A stretch of 64,000 bases of DNA. Source: Leucobacter sp. UT-8R-CII-1-4. GTDB taxonomy: Bacteria > Actinomycetota > Actinomycetes > Actinomycetales > Microbacteriaceae. The stretch's first letter is position 1, and the number at the start of each line of letters is the position of its first letter. Of the stretch, positions 55,373-64,000 are shown piece by piece. The DNA is taken from contig NZ_JASCRS010000001.1 in assembly GCF_030010235.1 (NCBI RefSeq), forward strand, positions 62,001 through 126,000. The letters are read 5' to 3'. The notes under the pieces were generated by a model. That model was not told the DNA's origin, made no database searches, and saw only the letters and a list, made by a program, of their open reading frames with translations. Made by a program: the position numbers and the translations under genes.

Positions 55373-56278
55373 CTATCGCACGGCAGTGGTGGCACGGTCC
55401 CGGAACGTAAGATCCTGATGCGTAGCGGGCATCCGCCAGCCATCAGCCTGAAGAATTGCGCGAATGGATGCGCCCTGCTGCTCGGCATGCTCAAGCACGA
55501 GCGTGCCGCCGTCAGTCACTAGATCGAGCGCGACCTTGCTGATGACGCGTACCAGGTCCAACCCGTCCGCACCGCTGTAAAGGGCAAGCTCTGGATCGTG
55601 GTCGCGCACTTCGGGGTCGCGCGGCACCATGCCGGTTGGCACATATGGCGGATTGGAGATGAGCACGTTTACTCGCCCGACAAGCGGTGCGAGCAGTTCT
55701 CGCGCGTCTGCAACATCACCGAGCAGCAGTGTGACCCGTTCGTCTCCGAGGCGTTCTACATTGCGGCTTGCCCAGGCGTGCGCTTCTGGGCTTTTTTCGA
55801 TTGCCCACACTCTTGCGGTGCTGACTTCTTGGGCGAGCGCGAGTGCGATTGCTCCGCTACCGGTGCAGAGGTCGACGGCGATTGGTCCAGCTCCTGGCTG
55901 CTCCGCCGATTCGCCTAGCGGCACGGCAGCTAGCGCATCTATTGCGAATTGTGCGACCGTTTCGGTCTCGGGTCTTGGCACGAATACGCCTGGCCCGACG
56001 GCGAGTTCTATGCCACGAAACGCGGCTTTCCCGGTGAGGTGTTGCAGCGGGATTCGACTTGCCCGATCGCTTGCAAGTGAGAGCGCGGCTTCATGATCCT
56101 CGGCAGAGATCTCTGTTCCCATAATCGCTAGTGCTTGCACTCGGCCTCTGGATTCAGCAAGTACGTGGCCGATCAATAGCTCAGCGTCTGCACCTTCGGT
56201 GATGCCGGCTTCGGCCAGCATGGCTTCGATTGTTTTCAGGGTTTCAGCCACTGTTACTTGCTCGTTCACCTCAGTCAC
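55373..56278 (-). CDS. prmC: Peptide chain release factor N5-glutamine methyltransferase
   Basis: 301 residues; methylates Gln of GGQ in release factors. N-terminal helical domain, then SAM site VDLCTGSGAIALALA and the catalytic NPPYVP in VLISNPPYVPTGM. No ATG fits. GTG 56278 was chosen; GTG 56269 and 56251 are alternatives. The open frame to 56542 overlaps the cysK start region and was rejected. It is upstream of tsaC. Confidence 0.92.
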   Translation of the reverse strand: MTEVNEQVTVAETLKTIEAMLAEAGITEGADAELLIGHVLAESRGRVQALAIMGTEISAEDHEAALSLASDRASRIPLQHLTGKAAFRGIELAVGPGVFVPRPETETVAQFAIDALAAVPLGESAEQPGAGPIAVDLCTGSGAIALALAQEVSTARVWAIEKSPEAHAWASRNVERLGDERVTLLLGDVADARELLAPLVGRVNVLISNPPYVPTGMVPRDPEVRDHDPELALYSGADGLDLVRVISKVALDLVTDGGTLVLEHAEQQGASIRAILQADGWRMPATHQDLTFRDRATTAVR

Positions 56279-56462
56279 AATACCGTGCTGGCAGCTCTCG
56301 TTCCGCCTACGCGCCCTCGATCGCCCGCAGCGAAATCTATCGAAATACGACGAAACATTCATAAGCTCACGTGAAACATACAATAACGCTGCGATATAGT
56401 TTGGATACGAAATCGTTCGCAGACGATTGATCACAATCACCGAGAAAGGGGCGCTGTCTGTA

Positions 56463-57395
56463 ATGGCACGCACATACAGCAACATCACCGAGGCCTTCGG
56501 AAACACCCCACTGGTTCGACTGAACCGTGTGGCCGGCGACAACGCCGAGGTATACGCAAAGTTGGAGTTTTACAACCCAGCAGGTTCGGTGAAGGACCGC
56601 ATCGGTATTGCCATTATTGACGCGGCAGAAGCCTCGGGCGCTCTCAAGCCCGGCGGCACCATCGTCGAGGGCACCAGCGGCAACACCGGCATCGCCCTCG
56701 CCTTCGTTGGCGCAGCCCGCGGCTACAAGGTCATTCTGACCATGCCAGAAAGCATGAGCATTGAGCGCCGAAAGCTCCTCAAAGCTTACGGCGCGGAGAT
56801 TGTGCTCACTGAGGCTGCCCTTGGCATGAAGGGCGCCGTCGCAAAGGCCGAAGAAATCGTTGCCAACACCCCGGGTGCGGTGCTCGCCAACCAGTTCGGC
56901 AACGCAGCGAACCCCGCGATCCACCGAGCCACAACCGGTCCAGAAATCTGGAACGACACCGACGGCAAGGTAGACATCTTTGTTGCCGGCATTGGCACCG
57001 GCGGCACTATTACCGGAGCTGGCGGCTACCTCAAATCGCAGAACCCAGAGATCAAGGTAGTCGCAGTCGAGCCGATCGATTCGCCACTGCTCACCGAAGG
57101 CAAAGCGGGCCCACACAAGATTCAGGGCCTCGGCGCGAACTTTGTGCCAGACATTCTTGATCGCGAGGTCTACGACGAAGTGATCGACGTGAACCTTGCC
57201 GATTCAATCGAGAAGGCGCGCGCGCTGGGCACTGATGAGGGCATTCTCGCTGGCATTTCGGGCGGTGCTGCAGTGACTGCTGCGACTCAGCTGGCAAACC
57301 GTCCCGAGAATGCGGGCAAGAAGATCGTGGTGATCATTCCCGATTTCGGTGAGCGCTACTTCTCAACCGTGCTGTTTGAAGACCTCGAGGTTTAA
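56463..57395 (+). CDS. cysK: Cysteine synthase A (O-acetylserine sulfhydrylase)
   Basis: 310 residues; makes cysteine from O-acetylserine and sulfide with PLP. Lys of the Schiff base is in [11 protein letters not shown]; further motifs are [23 protein letters not shown] and [10 protein letters not shown] (phosphate loop). Start ATG 56463 with GAAAGGGG eleven bases upstream. It forms a unit with cysE, 20 bases downstream. Confidence 0.96.
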   Translation: MARTYSNITEAFGNTPLVRLNRVAGDNAEVYAKLEFYNPAGSVKDRIGIAIIDAAEASGALKPGGTIVEGTSGNTGIALAFVGAARGYKVILTMPESMSIERRKLLKAYGAEIVLTEAALGMKGAVAKAEEIVANTPGAVLANQFGNAANPAIHRATTGPEIWNDTDGKVDIFVAGIGTGGTITGAGGYLKSQNPEIKVVAVEPIDSPLLTEGKAGPHKIQGLGANFVPDILDREVYDEVIDVNLADSIEKARALGTDEGILAGISGGAAVTAATQLANRPENAGKKIVVIIPDFGERYFSTVLFEDLEV

Positions 57396-57415
57396 GACTC
57401 ACCTATTCTCAAGAC

Positions 57416-57985
57416 GTGAACATTTTCACTCGAATTCGCGAAGACGCCGCCGCGGCCCGGTCACACGATCCGGCCGCGCGCGGTGTCTTTGAGGTATGCG
57501 TGGTCTACTCAGGCCTGCACGCGGTCTGGTGGCATCGCGCTTCGCACGCCATGTGGCAGCAAGGCATGCGCTTTCTGCCGCGCGCCCTTTCTCAGATCAC
57601 CCGATTTTTTACGGGCATCGAAATCCACCCGGGCGCCACACTCGGTCGTCGAATCTTTATCGACCACGGCATGGGTGTGGTGATCGGCGAAACCGCGGTC
57701 GTGGGCGACGACGTGCTCATTTACCACGGTGTCACGCTTGGCGGAACAGGGCACGAAGCAGGCAAACGGCACCCCACCATTGGCGATCGTGTAGTGATTG
57801 GCGCTGGCGCAAAATTGCTCGGGAACATTGAGATTGGGCACGACAGCGCAATCGGCGCGAATGCCGTTGTCGTACGCTCGGCCGAGCCGTGGAGCACGCT
57901 CACCGGTATTCCAGCGTCGGCAAGACCGCGTCGAGGGTCACCCGTCGCTGAGCGTCCGGACGAGGCCGATTTTTACGTGATCTAG
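57416..57985 (+). CDS. cysE: Serine O-acetyltransferase
   Basis: 189 residues; supplies O-acetylserine to CysK. Short EpsC/CysE type lacking the N-terminal extension of E. coli CysE. Left-handed helix repeats from residue 65 (GATLGRRIFIDHGMGVVIGE, VTLGGTGHEAGKRHPTIGDR) with the active-site His in DHG. The C-terminal tail (PVAERPDEADFYVI) ends in Ile, as needed for binding the CysK active site. GTG start at 57416. Confidence 0.95.
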   Translation: MNIFTRIREDAAAARSHDPAARGVFEVCVVYSGLHAVWWHRASHAMWQQGMRFLPRALSQITRFFTGIEIHPGATLGRRIFIDHGMGVVIGETAVVGDDVLIYHGVTLGGTGHEAGKRHPTIGDRVVIGAGAKLLGNIEIGHDSAIGANAVVVRSAEPWSTLTGIPASARPRRGSPVAERPDEADFYVI

Positions 57986-57988
57986 CGC

Positions 57989-58019
57989 AACGCTGGATCA
58001 ACCTTGCTAGCGCAGCGTT
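57989..58019. terminator. Weak convergent terminator hairpin after cysE
   Basis: AACGCTG and complement, 7 bp, with a 17-base loop, straddling the MFS gene's last codons. No T-run; low-strength candidate. Confidence 0.4.
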
Positions 58020-59437
58020 CGCCCGTTTTGCTCCATCCAGCGCCTCGTCTTCACATACTCGACCGCGACCATAATCGTGCCGAGCACCCAGAATGGAATC
58101 TGCACGGCAAAGGCCCACTCAAAGGCGCCGAGCGAGTAGCTATCGGGTGATCCAGCGCCCTGCCAGTCAAGCAGCAGCCCGATCAGCATGATTACCAGCA
58201 GCGCAGATGTGAAGCCTGCCGTATTAATCAGGCCGGTACTGAACCCCGACAGGCTGCGCGGAGTATGCGATCGACCGATATCAAAAGCCACCATTGAAGC
58301 GGGCCCGCCTGCGGCGATCACAATCATAAGAATCGCCAACAGCCACACCGGCGGTTTGCCTGGCCATGCAAACACGGCACCCCAGACGAGCATCGCTGCG
58401 ATTACGGTAGCCATGATGATGAGCACCCGGCGCTCGGCAAATCGCGAGGTCAACGGGCCAAGCAGCACGCCAGCGATCATGCCAGAGATGATGGCAAGGC
58501 TGAGGAGCGAGCCAGCAACGGGTTTGCTCAGCCCGACACCGCCGGTCAAGAACGGTGTGCCCCAGAGCAGCACAAAACAGGTGAGCGCGAAGGGCGTCGT
58601 AAAGTGCACCCAGTAAGCAAGGCGCACGCCTGGAATGCTGAGCAACCGACGAAGCTGCTTCCAGAAATTCGCGCCCGGCATTTTTCGACGTGCTGCGCCA
58701 TCGGCGGCTGCAAGGTAGGCGTCGGTAATCACCGGAAACATTGAAGTCGAAGGTGGTGCCACCGCCGCAAGAATTGCAGTGTTGTCGTGCACACCGAGGG
58801 ATTGCGCCTCGCGACTGATTCGGCCAAGGCGGCCGGTGATCCGCTCAAAAGCGGTACCGATACCGGGGCCATCACGGAGCACAAACGCACCAATGAGGAG
58901 AAGAAAGAGACCCACCGCCGCGACTCCAACAAACCCGCCGGTCCATCCGTAAGCCCCCACCGCTATCGCAAGGGGCGTTACTGAGACGAGTTGCCCCATT
59001 TGCCCGATCAGGCCTGTGACCTGGGCGAGAGTTGGCAGCTGACGTACCGAGAACCACTCTGGCAGCATTCGAATGACGCTGATAAAGGTGCAGGCATCGC
59101 CTACACCGACGAGCACTCGTGCAGCGATGGCAAGGCTCACTTCGTGCACAGTTGCCATTGCGAGTTGTCCAAGCACCATCAGCAGCCCGCCGAACAGAAT
59201 CAGGACCGTGGGGCCGAAACGGTCGAGCATCAGGCCAACTGGGATCTGCATGGCCGCGTAGACGACCAGCTGGATCACTGCGAAGGCGGAAAGAACGGTT
59301 GCATCAATCTGAAAATGTTGCTGCGCGACAGGGCCAAGCGACGACAGAGAGGAGCGGTTCAAGATTGCGACAGAGTACAAGATCGCTGCAACAATCCAGA
59401 CGAGCCATGGCAGGAAATTGCGATGCGCGGTAGTCAC
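58007..59437 (-). CDS. MFS transporter
   Basis: About 476 residues with 12 hydrophobic segments. The first helix block is NFLPWLVWIVAAILYSVAILNRSSLSSLG, followed by the loop MLDRFGPTVLI (DRFGP, the MFS A motif). A central cytoplasmic loop of about 65 residues (FERITGRLGRISREAQ to ARRKMPG) separates the halves. Substrate unknown. GTG 59437 was chosen to begin just before the first helix; no SD is seen, and ATG 59497 is possible. It is divergent from the GntR regulator, its likely controller. Confidence 0.85.
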   Translation of the reverse strand: MTTAHRNFLPWLVWIVAAILYSVAILNRSSLSSLGPVAQQHFQIDATVLSAFAVIQLVVYAAMQIPVGLMLDRFGPTVLILFGGLLMVLGQLAMATVHEVSLAIAARVLVGVGDACTFISVIRMLPEWFSVRQLPTLAQVTGLIGQMGQLVSVTPLAIAVGAYGWTGGFVGVAAVGLFLLLIGAFVLRDGPGIGTAFERITGRLGRISREAQSLGVHDNTAILAAVAPPSTSMFPVITDAYLAAADGAARRKMPGANFWKQLRRLLSIPGVRLAYWVHFTTPFALTCFVLLWGTPFLTGGVGLSKPVAGSLLSLAIISGMIAGVLLGPLTSRFAERRVLIIMATVIAAMLVWGAVFAWPGKPPVWLLAILMIVIAAGGPASMVAFDIGRSHTPRSLSGFSTGLINTAGFTSALLVIMLIGLLLDWQGAGSPDSYSLGAFEWAFAVQIPFWVLGTIMVAVEYVKTRRWMEQNGRTLR

Positions 59438-59512
59438 AGTGCAATGGTACCGCGCATTAGCCAGCGCACTTTGCACCCCATCTGCAGAATTTGGCATACA
59501 CGTTTAGAAAAT

Positions 59513-59576
59513 ATTCTCCCCAATATGGGTCCTAATCAGGATAATCTAGACAACTATGGAACACTTTGGGGAGAAT
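59513..59576. promoter_or_regulatory. 11-bp inverted repeat flanking the GntR promoter
   Basis: ATTCTCCCCAA at 59513-59523 and its complement at 59566-59576. The first overlaps the likely -35, the second the fourth to seventh codons of the GntR gene; GATAAT at 59540-59545 is a -10 candidate between them. The 53-base centre spacing fits about five helical turns. Possible looped operators. Confidence 0.5.
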
Positions 59577-60281
59577 GGGTTCTTTGCGCGCCCTGAAGAG
59601 GATGACCCTGGCTCGCGCCAGGTGGTCGACGTCATCCGTGAGCGCATACTTTCCGGGGAGCTAGCACCCGGCGATCGACTCGTGGAACGCACGCTCGCTG
59701 CTGAGCTTGGCCTTTCACGTATTCCAGTGCGTGACGCACTCAACATCTTGCGCGGTGAAGGTTTTGTCACCGCCTACCCAAACCGCGGCATGCTTGTCAC
59801 AAAGCTTGGCGAACAAGACATCGAAGAGTTCTTCTCGGTGCTTGAGGCACTCGATGTGCTGGTCGCCCAACACGCTGCTAACAACGCGAGTCTTCGTGAA
59901 CTCAACCAAATGCGAGACGGGATCCTTCGCGCCGAAGACCCAGCACGACAGGCCACTGCAATGCCGCAGGGTCGCTGCTGTGAAGACTTTCATGGTTCGC
60001 TCCTCAAGAGCGCAAAAAACACACTGCTCAGCAACATGATGGCACCGCTTGCTGGTCGTCTTCGCCACCTACTGCAGTCAAATCAGCGGCCAGAGCTGCT
60101 GCACGCACAACACGTGGACTTGCTCGACGCGGTGCGTGGCGGCAATTGCAATACGGCTGCCGAACAGGCCCGCCTGCACGTACGCACCAGCCGCGATATT
60201 TGGCTTGAACTCACCTCACAAGCGGGTGCAGCTGTTCGCCTCGGCGCCACCGCCCGCACACCGCGAACAGTTCTCGCGTAA
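59556..60281 (+). CDS. GntR-family regulator (FadR/FCD subfamily)
   Basis: 241 residues. N-terminal wHTH (VVDVIRERILSGELAPGDRLVERTLAAELGLSRIPVRDALNILRGEGFV in outline: ERILSGELAPGDRL, RIPVRDALN, GEGFVTAYPNRG), then an FCD ligand domain with metal-binding His likely in DFHGSLL, HVDLLDAV and ARLHVRTS. The ATG is 10 bases past GATAAT, so the mRNA may be leaderless. It is divergent from the MFS gene. FCD members respond to organic acids such as lactate, gluconate or pyruvate; its target is unknown. Confidence 0.9.
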   Translation: MEHFGENGFFARPEEDDPGSRQVVDVIRERILSGELAPGDRLVERTLAAELGLSRIPVRDALNILRGEGFVTAYPNRGMLVTKLGEQDIEEFFSVLEALDVLVAQHAANNASLRELNQMRDGILRAEDPARQATAMPQGRCCEDFHGSLLKSAKNTLLSNMMAPLAGRLRHLLQSNQRPELLHAQHVDLLDAVRGGNCNTAAEQARLHVRTSRDIWLELTSQAGAAVRLGATARTPRTVLA

Positions 60282-60282
60282 C

Positions 60283-60308
60283 GCTAACGGCCCTCTTTCG
60301 CTGTTAGC
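60283..60308. terminator. Weak hairpin between convergent GntR and hydrolase genes
   Basis: GCTAAC and GTTAGC, 6-bp arms with a 14-base loop, at the junction of the two 3' ends. Little stability; low-confidence terminator. Confidence 0.35.
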
Positions 60309-61273
60309 TACTCACTGATAACACCGGCTGGTGTTGGCAAGTTCGAGAGGAAATCCTTGGTGTAGGCCACAACTTCGTCACTCTTTGTGTGATGCAAGTA
60401 ATGGTCGGCATCGATTTCATGCGTGACCGCGAAGTCAACCGTCGCTGCTTGCGCTTCGTGCATGGCGCCCCACGTCGGGAAAGCGGGATTGTTTGCCTGA
60501 TACATCAAGAGGATCGGGAGTTCTTTCGGAAAGGTGCTCCCCTGCGCCTCAGCGAAGTTGCGACCAAGCATGTTCACCTCGTCGATATAGTTTGGCGCCA
60601 TGGTGTTACGCATAGCGAGAACCCGCATCCGCTCAAGATCAGTTTCGTTGTAGGCGGGGTTTCCAGCGAGCGGATCTTCACCCGATGTAGCGATACGCAG
60701 CAAACCAAGACCGCGCAGTGCTGGTGCGACCTTGATGATTCCAGGCACCTGATCCATACCCGGCTGTTCTGGGACTGAAGTGTCGATACCCACAAACGCA
60801 GTGACCTCATCGGGGTAGGTGTTTGCATACTTGAGTCCGTAAAGACCTGTGATGGAGTGTCCCATCAGCACATAGCGCTCTGCCCCAACGCTCGCGACGG
60901 CCTCGTGGATTTCGCGAACAATATTCTCAGTAGTTCGTGGGCTATCTGCCTGATCGCTCAGACCGTACCCGAACGGCTCCACAACGATCAATCGGTACTC
61001 GTCTTTCAGGCCGTTGATCACTGGTGCGAAATCAGCGACCGGCGACGCCGTGCCTGCACCCGGGGTAAGCACAATCGCCTCGTCGCCCTCGCCAAAGATT
61101 GCGACGTTCATCTTCTTACCGTCGACGTCGACGAGCTGGCCATACGGTTCGAGCTCGGCAACTTCCTTGTTCGTGAGCACCACATTTGCAATCGACGTGG
61201 TGGCGAGGGTGACTCCGACGAGTGCGATGACTGTGCCGAAACTGATGAGGGTGATCTTGAGGGGCTTTTTCAC
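60308..61273 (-). CDS. Alpha/beta hydrolase with N-terminal membrane anchor
   Basis: 321 residues. N-terminal hydrophobic segment (ITLISFGTVIALVGVTLATT) after two basic residues anchors or exports it. The fold is recognised from EAIVLTPGAGTASPVADFAPVI, nucleophile elbow MGHSITGLYG (Ser of GHS) and late His in DADHYLHH. Substrate unknown. It is convergent with the GntR gene, and upstream of it lies the rpsO terminator region. Confidence 0.88.
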   Translation of the reverse strand: MKKPLKITLISFGTVIALVGVTLATTSIANVVLTNKEVAELEPYGQLVDVDGKKMNVAIFGEGDEAIVLTPGAGTASPVADFAPVINGLKDEYRLIVVEPFGYGLSDQADSPRTTENIVREIHEAVASVGAERYVLMGHSITGLYGLKYANTYPDEVTAFVGIDTSVPEQPGMDQVPGIIKVAPALRGLGLLRIATSGEDPLAGNPAYNETDLERMRVLAMRNTMAPNYIDEVNMLGRNFAEAQGSTFPKELPILLMYQANNPAFPTWGAMHEAQAATVDFAVTHEIDADHYLHHTKSDEVVAYTKDFLSNLPTPAGVISE

Positions 61274-61423
61274 GCGCTTGGCCTAACGTTTTCGAGCAGG
61301 TCTTTTCCAACTAGATTTTCACGTGCGTTTCTTCGTCACCTGTGAAAGAGCAGAGTGCGCTCAAGCGCTCAGCGCTGAGGGTCCGGCGATCCAACGCGCA
61401 AAAAACTGCGCTACAAACAGCAA

Positions 61424-61455
61424 TGCGCCGCTCCTCCCTAAGGAGAAACGGCGCA
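61424..61455 (-). terminator. Candidate rpsO terminator or distal hairpin
   Basis: TGCGCCG/CGGCGCA arms with inner CTCCT/AGGAG, five-base loop and an AAA bulge, about 90 bases after rpsO. No long T-run. Confidence 0.55.
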
Positions 61456-61500
61456 CAGCGTGTGATGAAGTCTGAGGCGACTTGCAGAATTTAGCGGCGT

Positions 61501-61524
61501 GTTTCGAAGCCGGAGCTTCGAAAC
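61501..61524 (-). terminator. rpsO 3' hairpin
   Basis: Perfect 10-bp stem (GTTTCGAAGC and complement) with a four-base CGGA loop, 18 bases after the rpsO stop. It may stabilise or end the message. Confidence 0.65.
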
Positions 61525-61542
61525 CGACAGGCCTGTCTTCGA

Positions 61543-61812
61543 CTAGCGGCGAAGGCCCAGACGCTCGATGAGCGAACGGTAACGTGCGATGTCTACCTTC
61601 TGCAGGTAACCAAGCAGACGACGGCGCTGACCAACGAGCAGCAGGAGGCCACGACGCGAGTGGTGGTCGTGCTTGTGCTCCTTGAGGTGCTCGGTGAGGT
61701 CCTTGATGCGCTGGGTAAGCATTGCAACCTGAACTTCAGGAGAACCGGTGTCGCCTGGCTTAGTTGCGTACTCGTCGATGATCGACTTCTTCACCTCGGG
61801 TGCAAGTGACAT
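61543..61812 (-). CDS. rpsO: 30S ribosomal protein S15
   Basis: 89 residues, standard length. [21 protein letters not shown], the rRNA-binding [12 protein letters not shown] and [12 protein letters not shown] are diagnostic. AAGGAG precedes ATG 61812. The open frame to 62007 is an upstream readthrough and was not used. The 190-base leader contains small hairpins (GCCGT-AAA-ACGGC; CAGCA-ATC-TGCTG) that could serve S15 autoregulation; unproven. Confidence 0.97.
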   Translation of the reverse strand: MSLAPEVKKSIIDEYATKPGDTGSPEVQVAMLTQRIKDLTEHLKEHKHDHHSRRGLLLLVGQRRRLLGYLQKVDIARYRSLIERLGLRR

Positions 61813-62005
61813 ATGGACTCTCCTTTGTTCGTTGCGCGGCGCATACAGCAGATTGCTGCAGCTCTCTTTATCCGCGGCCGTTTTACGGCAACCTTGGTAG
61901 CTTAACAGACTTTCGCCAGCCAATACACCAGAGCACCAGCCTAGCTGTCCGTATTGCGACGTAACCAGTCCCCTAATGTTCAGTTGCGTGCAATAGCCTG
62001 GGCGC

Positions 62006-62521
62006 ATGAGTGATCTCAGAAACTCCGGTGATGCTTGGGTCGTGGCCGAAGATGGCGGTCGTTATTGGGGGCGTTTTGGCGCCGCTGGCCTTCTCGCGCT
62101 TGATCCGGCGCGTGGCATTTTGCTGCAACACCGCGTGAGCTGGAGTGACCACGGCGGCACATGGGGTATTCCCGGCGGAGCTAGGCACGAGGGCGAGTCT
62201 GCGGTCGATGGCGCAATTCGCGAGTCACACGAAGAAGCTGGCGTGCCTTTTGACGCGGTAACGCCGCGCTTTGCCTATGTCATTGACCGTGGTGGCTGGA
62301 CCTACACCACCATCATTGCCGAGGTGAGCACGCCTTTTGAGGCTGAGATTACCGACCCAGAGAGCAATGCGCTCGAGTGGGTAGCACTCGATAAGGTTTC
62401 GAGCTTCGAGCTTCACCCCGGGTTTGGTGCGAGCTGGCCATTGCTTCTTCCAGTTCTGGCGGGGGATCGCGCAGCAATTGACGCTTTGCTTGCCGAGGGC
62501 AGCATCACTCCCCTGAGCTAG
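62006..62521 (+). CDS. NUDIX hydrolase
   Basis: 171 residues with a full Nudix box at residues 54-76 ([16 protein letters not shown], then ESHEEAGV). The preceding GTWGIPGG is typical. MutT-like substrate range is unknown. No SD is present; a CAATAG hexamer ten bases before the ATG suggests a leaderless transcript. Confidence 0.92.
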   Translation: MSDLRNSGDAWVVAEDGGRYWGRFGAAGLLALDPARGILLQHRVSWSDHGGTWGIPGGARHEGESAVDGAIRESHEEAGVPFDAVTPRFAYVIDRGGWTYTTIIAEVSTPFEAEITDPESNALEWVALDKVSSFELHPGFGASWPLLLPVLAGDRAAIDALLAEGSITPLS

Positions 62522-62610
62522 GTCGGCAGCTCACTCCCCTGGCTGACGCCCACATTACGGAGGTGGGTGGATTGGCCTGATTTTGCTGCGCCGGAAATTA
62601 TTCATATGAA

Positions 62611-62629
62611 CTAGCTAAGGCTCGGCTAT
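62611..62629. promoter_or_regulatory. DtxR/IdeR-like iron box overlapping the efeU promoter
   Basis: Matches about 12 of 19 positions of the DtxR/IdeR consensus, including the central AAGGCT. It overlaps the -10 candidate TATACT (62627-62632), so iron-loaded DtxR would repress efeU, fitting an iron importer. Confidence 0.5.
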
Positions 62630-62641
62630 ACTTCATCTGAT

Positions 62642-63682
62642 GTGATTTTCGTCGACGGGTTTCCGCCGACCCTCAGCCGAAAGTTCCCCGTGTTTCTTGC
62701 TTCCTTTCTCATTGGCCTGCGCGAAGGCCTCGAAGCCTCACTCATCATCGGGATCTTGCTCGCATACGTCACCCGCATCGATCGCAGTGACGTTAAGCGC
62801 AAGATCTGGTGGGGTGTTTCAATTGCGATCGCACTCTCGGTGGCCATTGGCGCCTTTTTCACATTCGGCCGCTATGCGCTGAGCTTTGTCGCACAGGAAG
62901 CCATCGGCGGCACCATGTCGCTGATCGCAGTCGGCATGGTCACCTGGATGGTGTTCTGGATGATGCGTACCGCTTCTGGACTCAAAGGCGAACTTCAGCG
63001 AGGCGTTGACCAGGCGCTCGCCATTGGCACCGGCTGGGCAATCTTCTGGCTCGCCTTCGCCACCGTTGCACGCGAAGGCATTGAGACAACACTCATGCTG
63101 TGGGGCTGGGCCGGCAGCCCAATCGCGCTGCTCGGTGCTGTAACCGGCATCCTGATTGCAGCAGGCATCGGCATCGCACTGAACCGCGGAATGCTGCGCA
63201 TCAATCTGCGAGTCTTCTTCGCGTGGACTGGCGCATTCTTGATCATCGTCGCCGCGGGCATTCTCGCCTACGGCATTCACGATCTCCAAGAAGCCGCGAT
63301 CTTGCCCGGCCCATTCTCTGGCCACCCGATCACCCCGACTGATCTGCGTACAGGTGAGGTACTCACCGGTTTTGATGGCCCCTTCTGGTTAGCAGCCTTC
63401 CCCTTCGGCTGGGCATTCAACGTTGAAGACGCGATTGCACCCGCGAGCGCACTCGCCGCGTTCTTGAAAGGCACCGTCGGATTCGTGCCGCAAATGACCT
63501 GGCTCGAGGTCACCGCATGGGCCTGCTACATGGGCATCACCATGCCTCGCTTCCTGCGCGAAGTATGGGCCCAGCGCAAGGCCGCAAAAGCCCGCGAAGC
63601 CGCGAGCACGTCAACCTCAGAAACTTCACAACTTGCCACCACTTCGGCAACCCCCACCTCAACCAAGGAGAACAATGAATAA
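62642..63682 (+). CDS. efeU: FTR1-family iron permease EfeU
   Basis: 346 residues, seven-helix high-affinity iron permease. The two iron-binding RExxE motifs are visible: IGLREGLEASLI and VAREGIETTLML. TATACT ends ten bases before GTG 62642, suggesting a leaderless mRNA; GTG 62690 nearer the first helix is an alternative start. The Ser/Thr-rich C-terminal tail is long. The 3' end overlaps efeO by eight bases, marking an efeUO(B) operon. Confidence 0.92.
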   Translation: MIFVDGFPPTLSRKFPVFLASFLIGLREGLEASLIIGILLAYVTRIDRSDVKRKIWWGVSIAIALSVAIGAFFTFGRYALSFVAQEAIGGTMSLIAVGMVTWMVFWMMRTASGLKGELQRGVDQALAIGTGWAIFWLAFATVAREGIETTLMLWGWAGSPIALLGAVTGILIAAGIGIALNRGMLRINLRVFFAWTGAFLIIVAAGILAYGIHDLQEAAILPGPFSGHPITPTDLRTGEVLTGFDGPFWLAAFPFGWAFNVEDAIAPASALAAFLKGTVGFVPQMTWLEVTAWACYMGITMPRFLREVWAQRKAAKAREAASTSTSETSQLATTSATPTSTKENNE

Positions 63683-64000
63683 GAAAGCAGTCGCCGCCAC
63701 AGGCCTCGCTTTAACTGGAACCCTTCTGCTCGCCGGCTGTGTGCAGAAGCAAGACCAGACAGAGGTTGCTGCCGGAAACGTGCTCACCGTCACTTCGACG
63801 CCAGATAGCTGCGAGATTTCTGCAGCGAGCGCAGAAAGTGGCAACGTCACCTTCAACATCTCGAACGACGGCGTACAGACCACCGAGTTCTACCTGCTCG
63901 GCGCCGATGGCCTGCGTATCGCAGCAGAGAAAGAGAACATCGCACCGGGCTCATCTGCCGAGCTCACCGTCTCGCTGCAGCCCGGAGACTACTTCACCGC
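63675..64000 (+). CDS. efeO: EfeO-like iron-binding lipoprotein (5' part)
   Basis: First 108 codons only; the gene runs off the window. Start ATG 63675 with AAGGAG nine bases upstream. The lipoprotein signal ends LLAGC (lipidated Cys at residue 22). The following beta-rich segment is the cupredoxin domain of EfeO (GNVTFNISNDGVQTTEFYLLG, LQPGDYFTA). EfeO passes iron to the EfeU permease in the periplasm/outer face. Confidence 0.85.
   Translation, partial: MNKKAVAATGLALTGTLLLAGCVQKQDQTEVAAGNVLTVTSTPDSCEISAASAESGNVTFNISNDGVQTTEFYLLGADGLRIAAEKENIAPGSSAELTVSLQPGDYFT

Overview
The window looks like a chromosomal segment of a high-GC Gram-positive bacterium, most likely a member of the Microbacteriaceae (Leucobacter or a close relative; genus not certain). 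The evidence is gene content and order typical of Actinobacteria: eno-ftsB-DUF501, mfd near mazG, metG-tatD-rsmA, prmC-tsaC-wecA-atpIBEFHAGDC, glmU-prs, a FadE5-like acyl-CoA dehydrogenase, EfeUO iron uptake and an Eis-type acetyltransferase. Several genes use GTG or TTG starts and several appear leaderless. About 55 protein genes and one tRNA gene are seen. There is no rRNA operon, CRISPR array, insertion sequence or prophage. It is mainly core chromosome with small accessory blocks.

Layout. 1-12.7 kb: division and glycolysis genes (DUF501, FtsB-like, eno), a VOC protein, hisS, mazG, a small lipoprotein, mfd, pth and rplY. 11.4-17.4 kb: an apparent catabolic locus with a HisD-family dehydrogenase, a divergent LysR regulator, a polar-amino-acid ABC transporter and a homoserine-dehydrogenase-like gene. 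The promoters of the dehydrogenase and the transporter share the same composite element (GCACAATG, CCTTCTATAT, then CATAG-N7-CTATG). 17.5-20.1 kb: prs, glmU and tRNA-Gln. 20.3-30.1 kb: a MarR regulator, an amidase, and a fatty-acid oxidation block (two acyl-CoA dehydrogenases, etfB, etfA and a membrane cytochrome b next to etfA), with a divergent TetR regulator whose promoter carries two candidate operators.

30.2-44.1 kb: lldD with a GntR-type operator, an Eis-like acetyltransferase, a protein tyrosine phosphatase, an ABC-F ATPase, a 45-residue peptide gene ending in SGGSCCGGSCCA downstream of frnE, an HdeD-like/lipase fusion, then rsmA, tatD, metG, an OsmC protein and gabT. 44.1-57.4 kb: a PP2C phosphatase, yaaA (with a terminator inside its start), the whole F1Fo ATP synthase operon, wecA-like, tsaC, prmC and cysK. 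57.4-64 kb: cysE, an MFS transporter with a divergent GntR regulator, a lipase-like hydrolase, rpsO, a Nudix hydrolase and the iron permease efeU with the start of efeO, preceded by a DtxR-like box.

Most promising for new biology: the Cys-rich peptide/FrnE pair, the LysR-HisD-ABC regulon defined by matching promoter elements, the etfBA-cytochrome b coupling with its repeated LPR/PGG/PWP motif, and the atp terminator embedded in the yaaA coding sequence. No gene-free stretch exceeds 300 bases; the longest are 2866-3158 and 11127-11418, described in the entries for 3072-3143 and 11350-11379.
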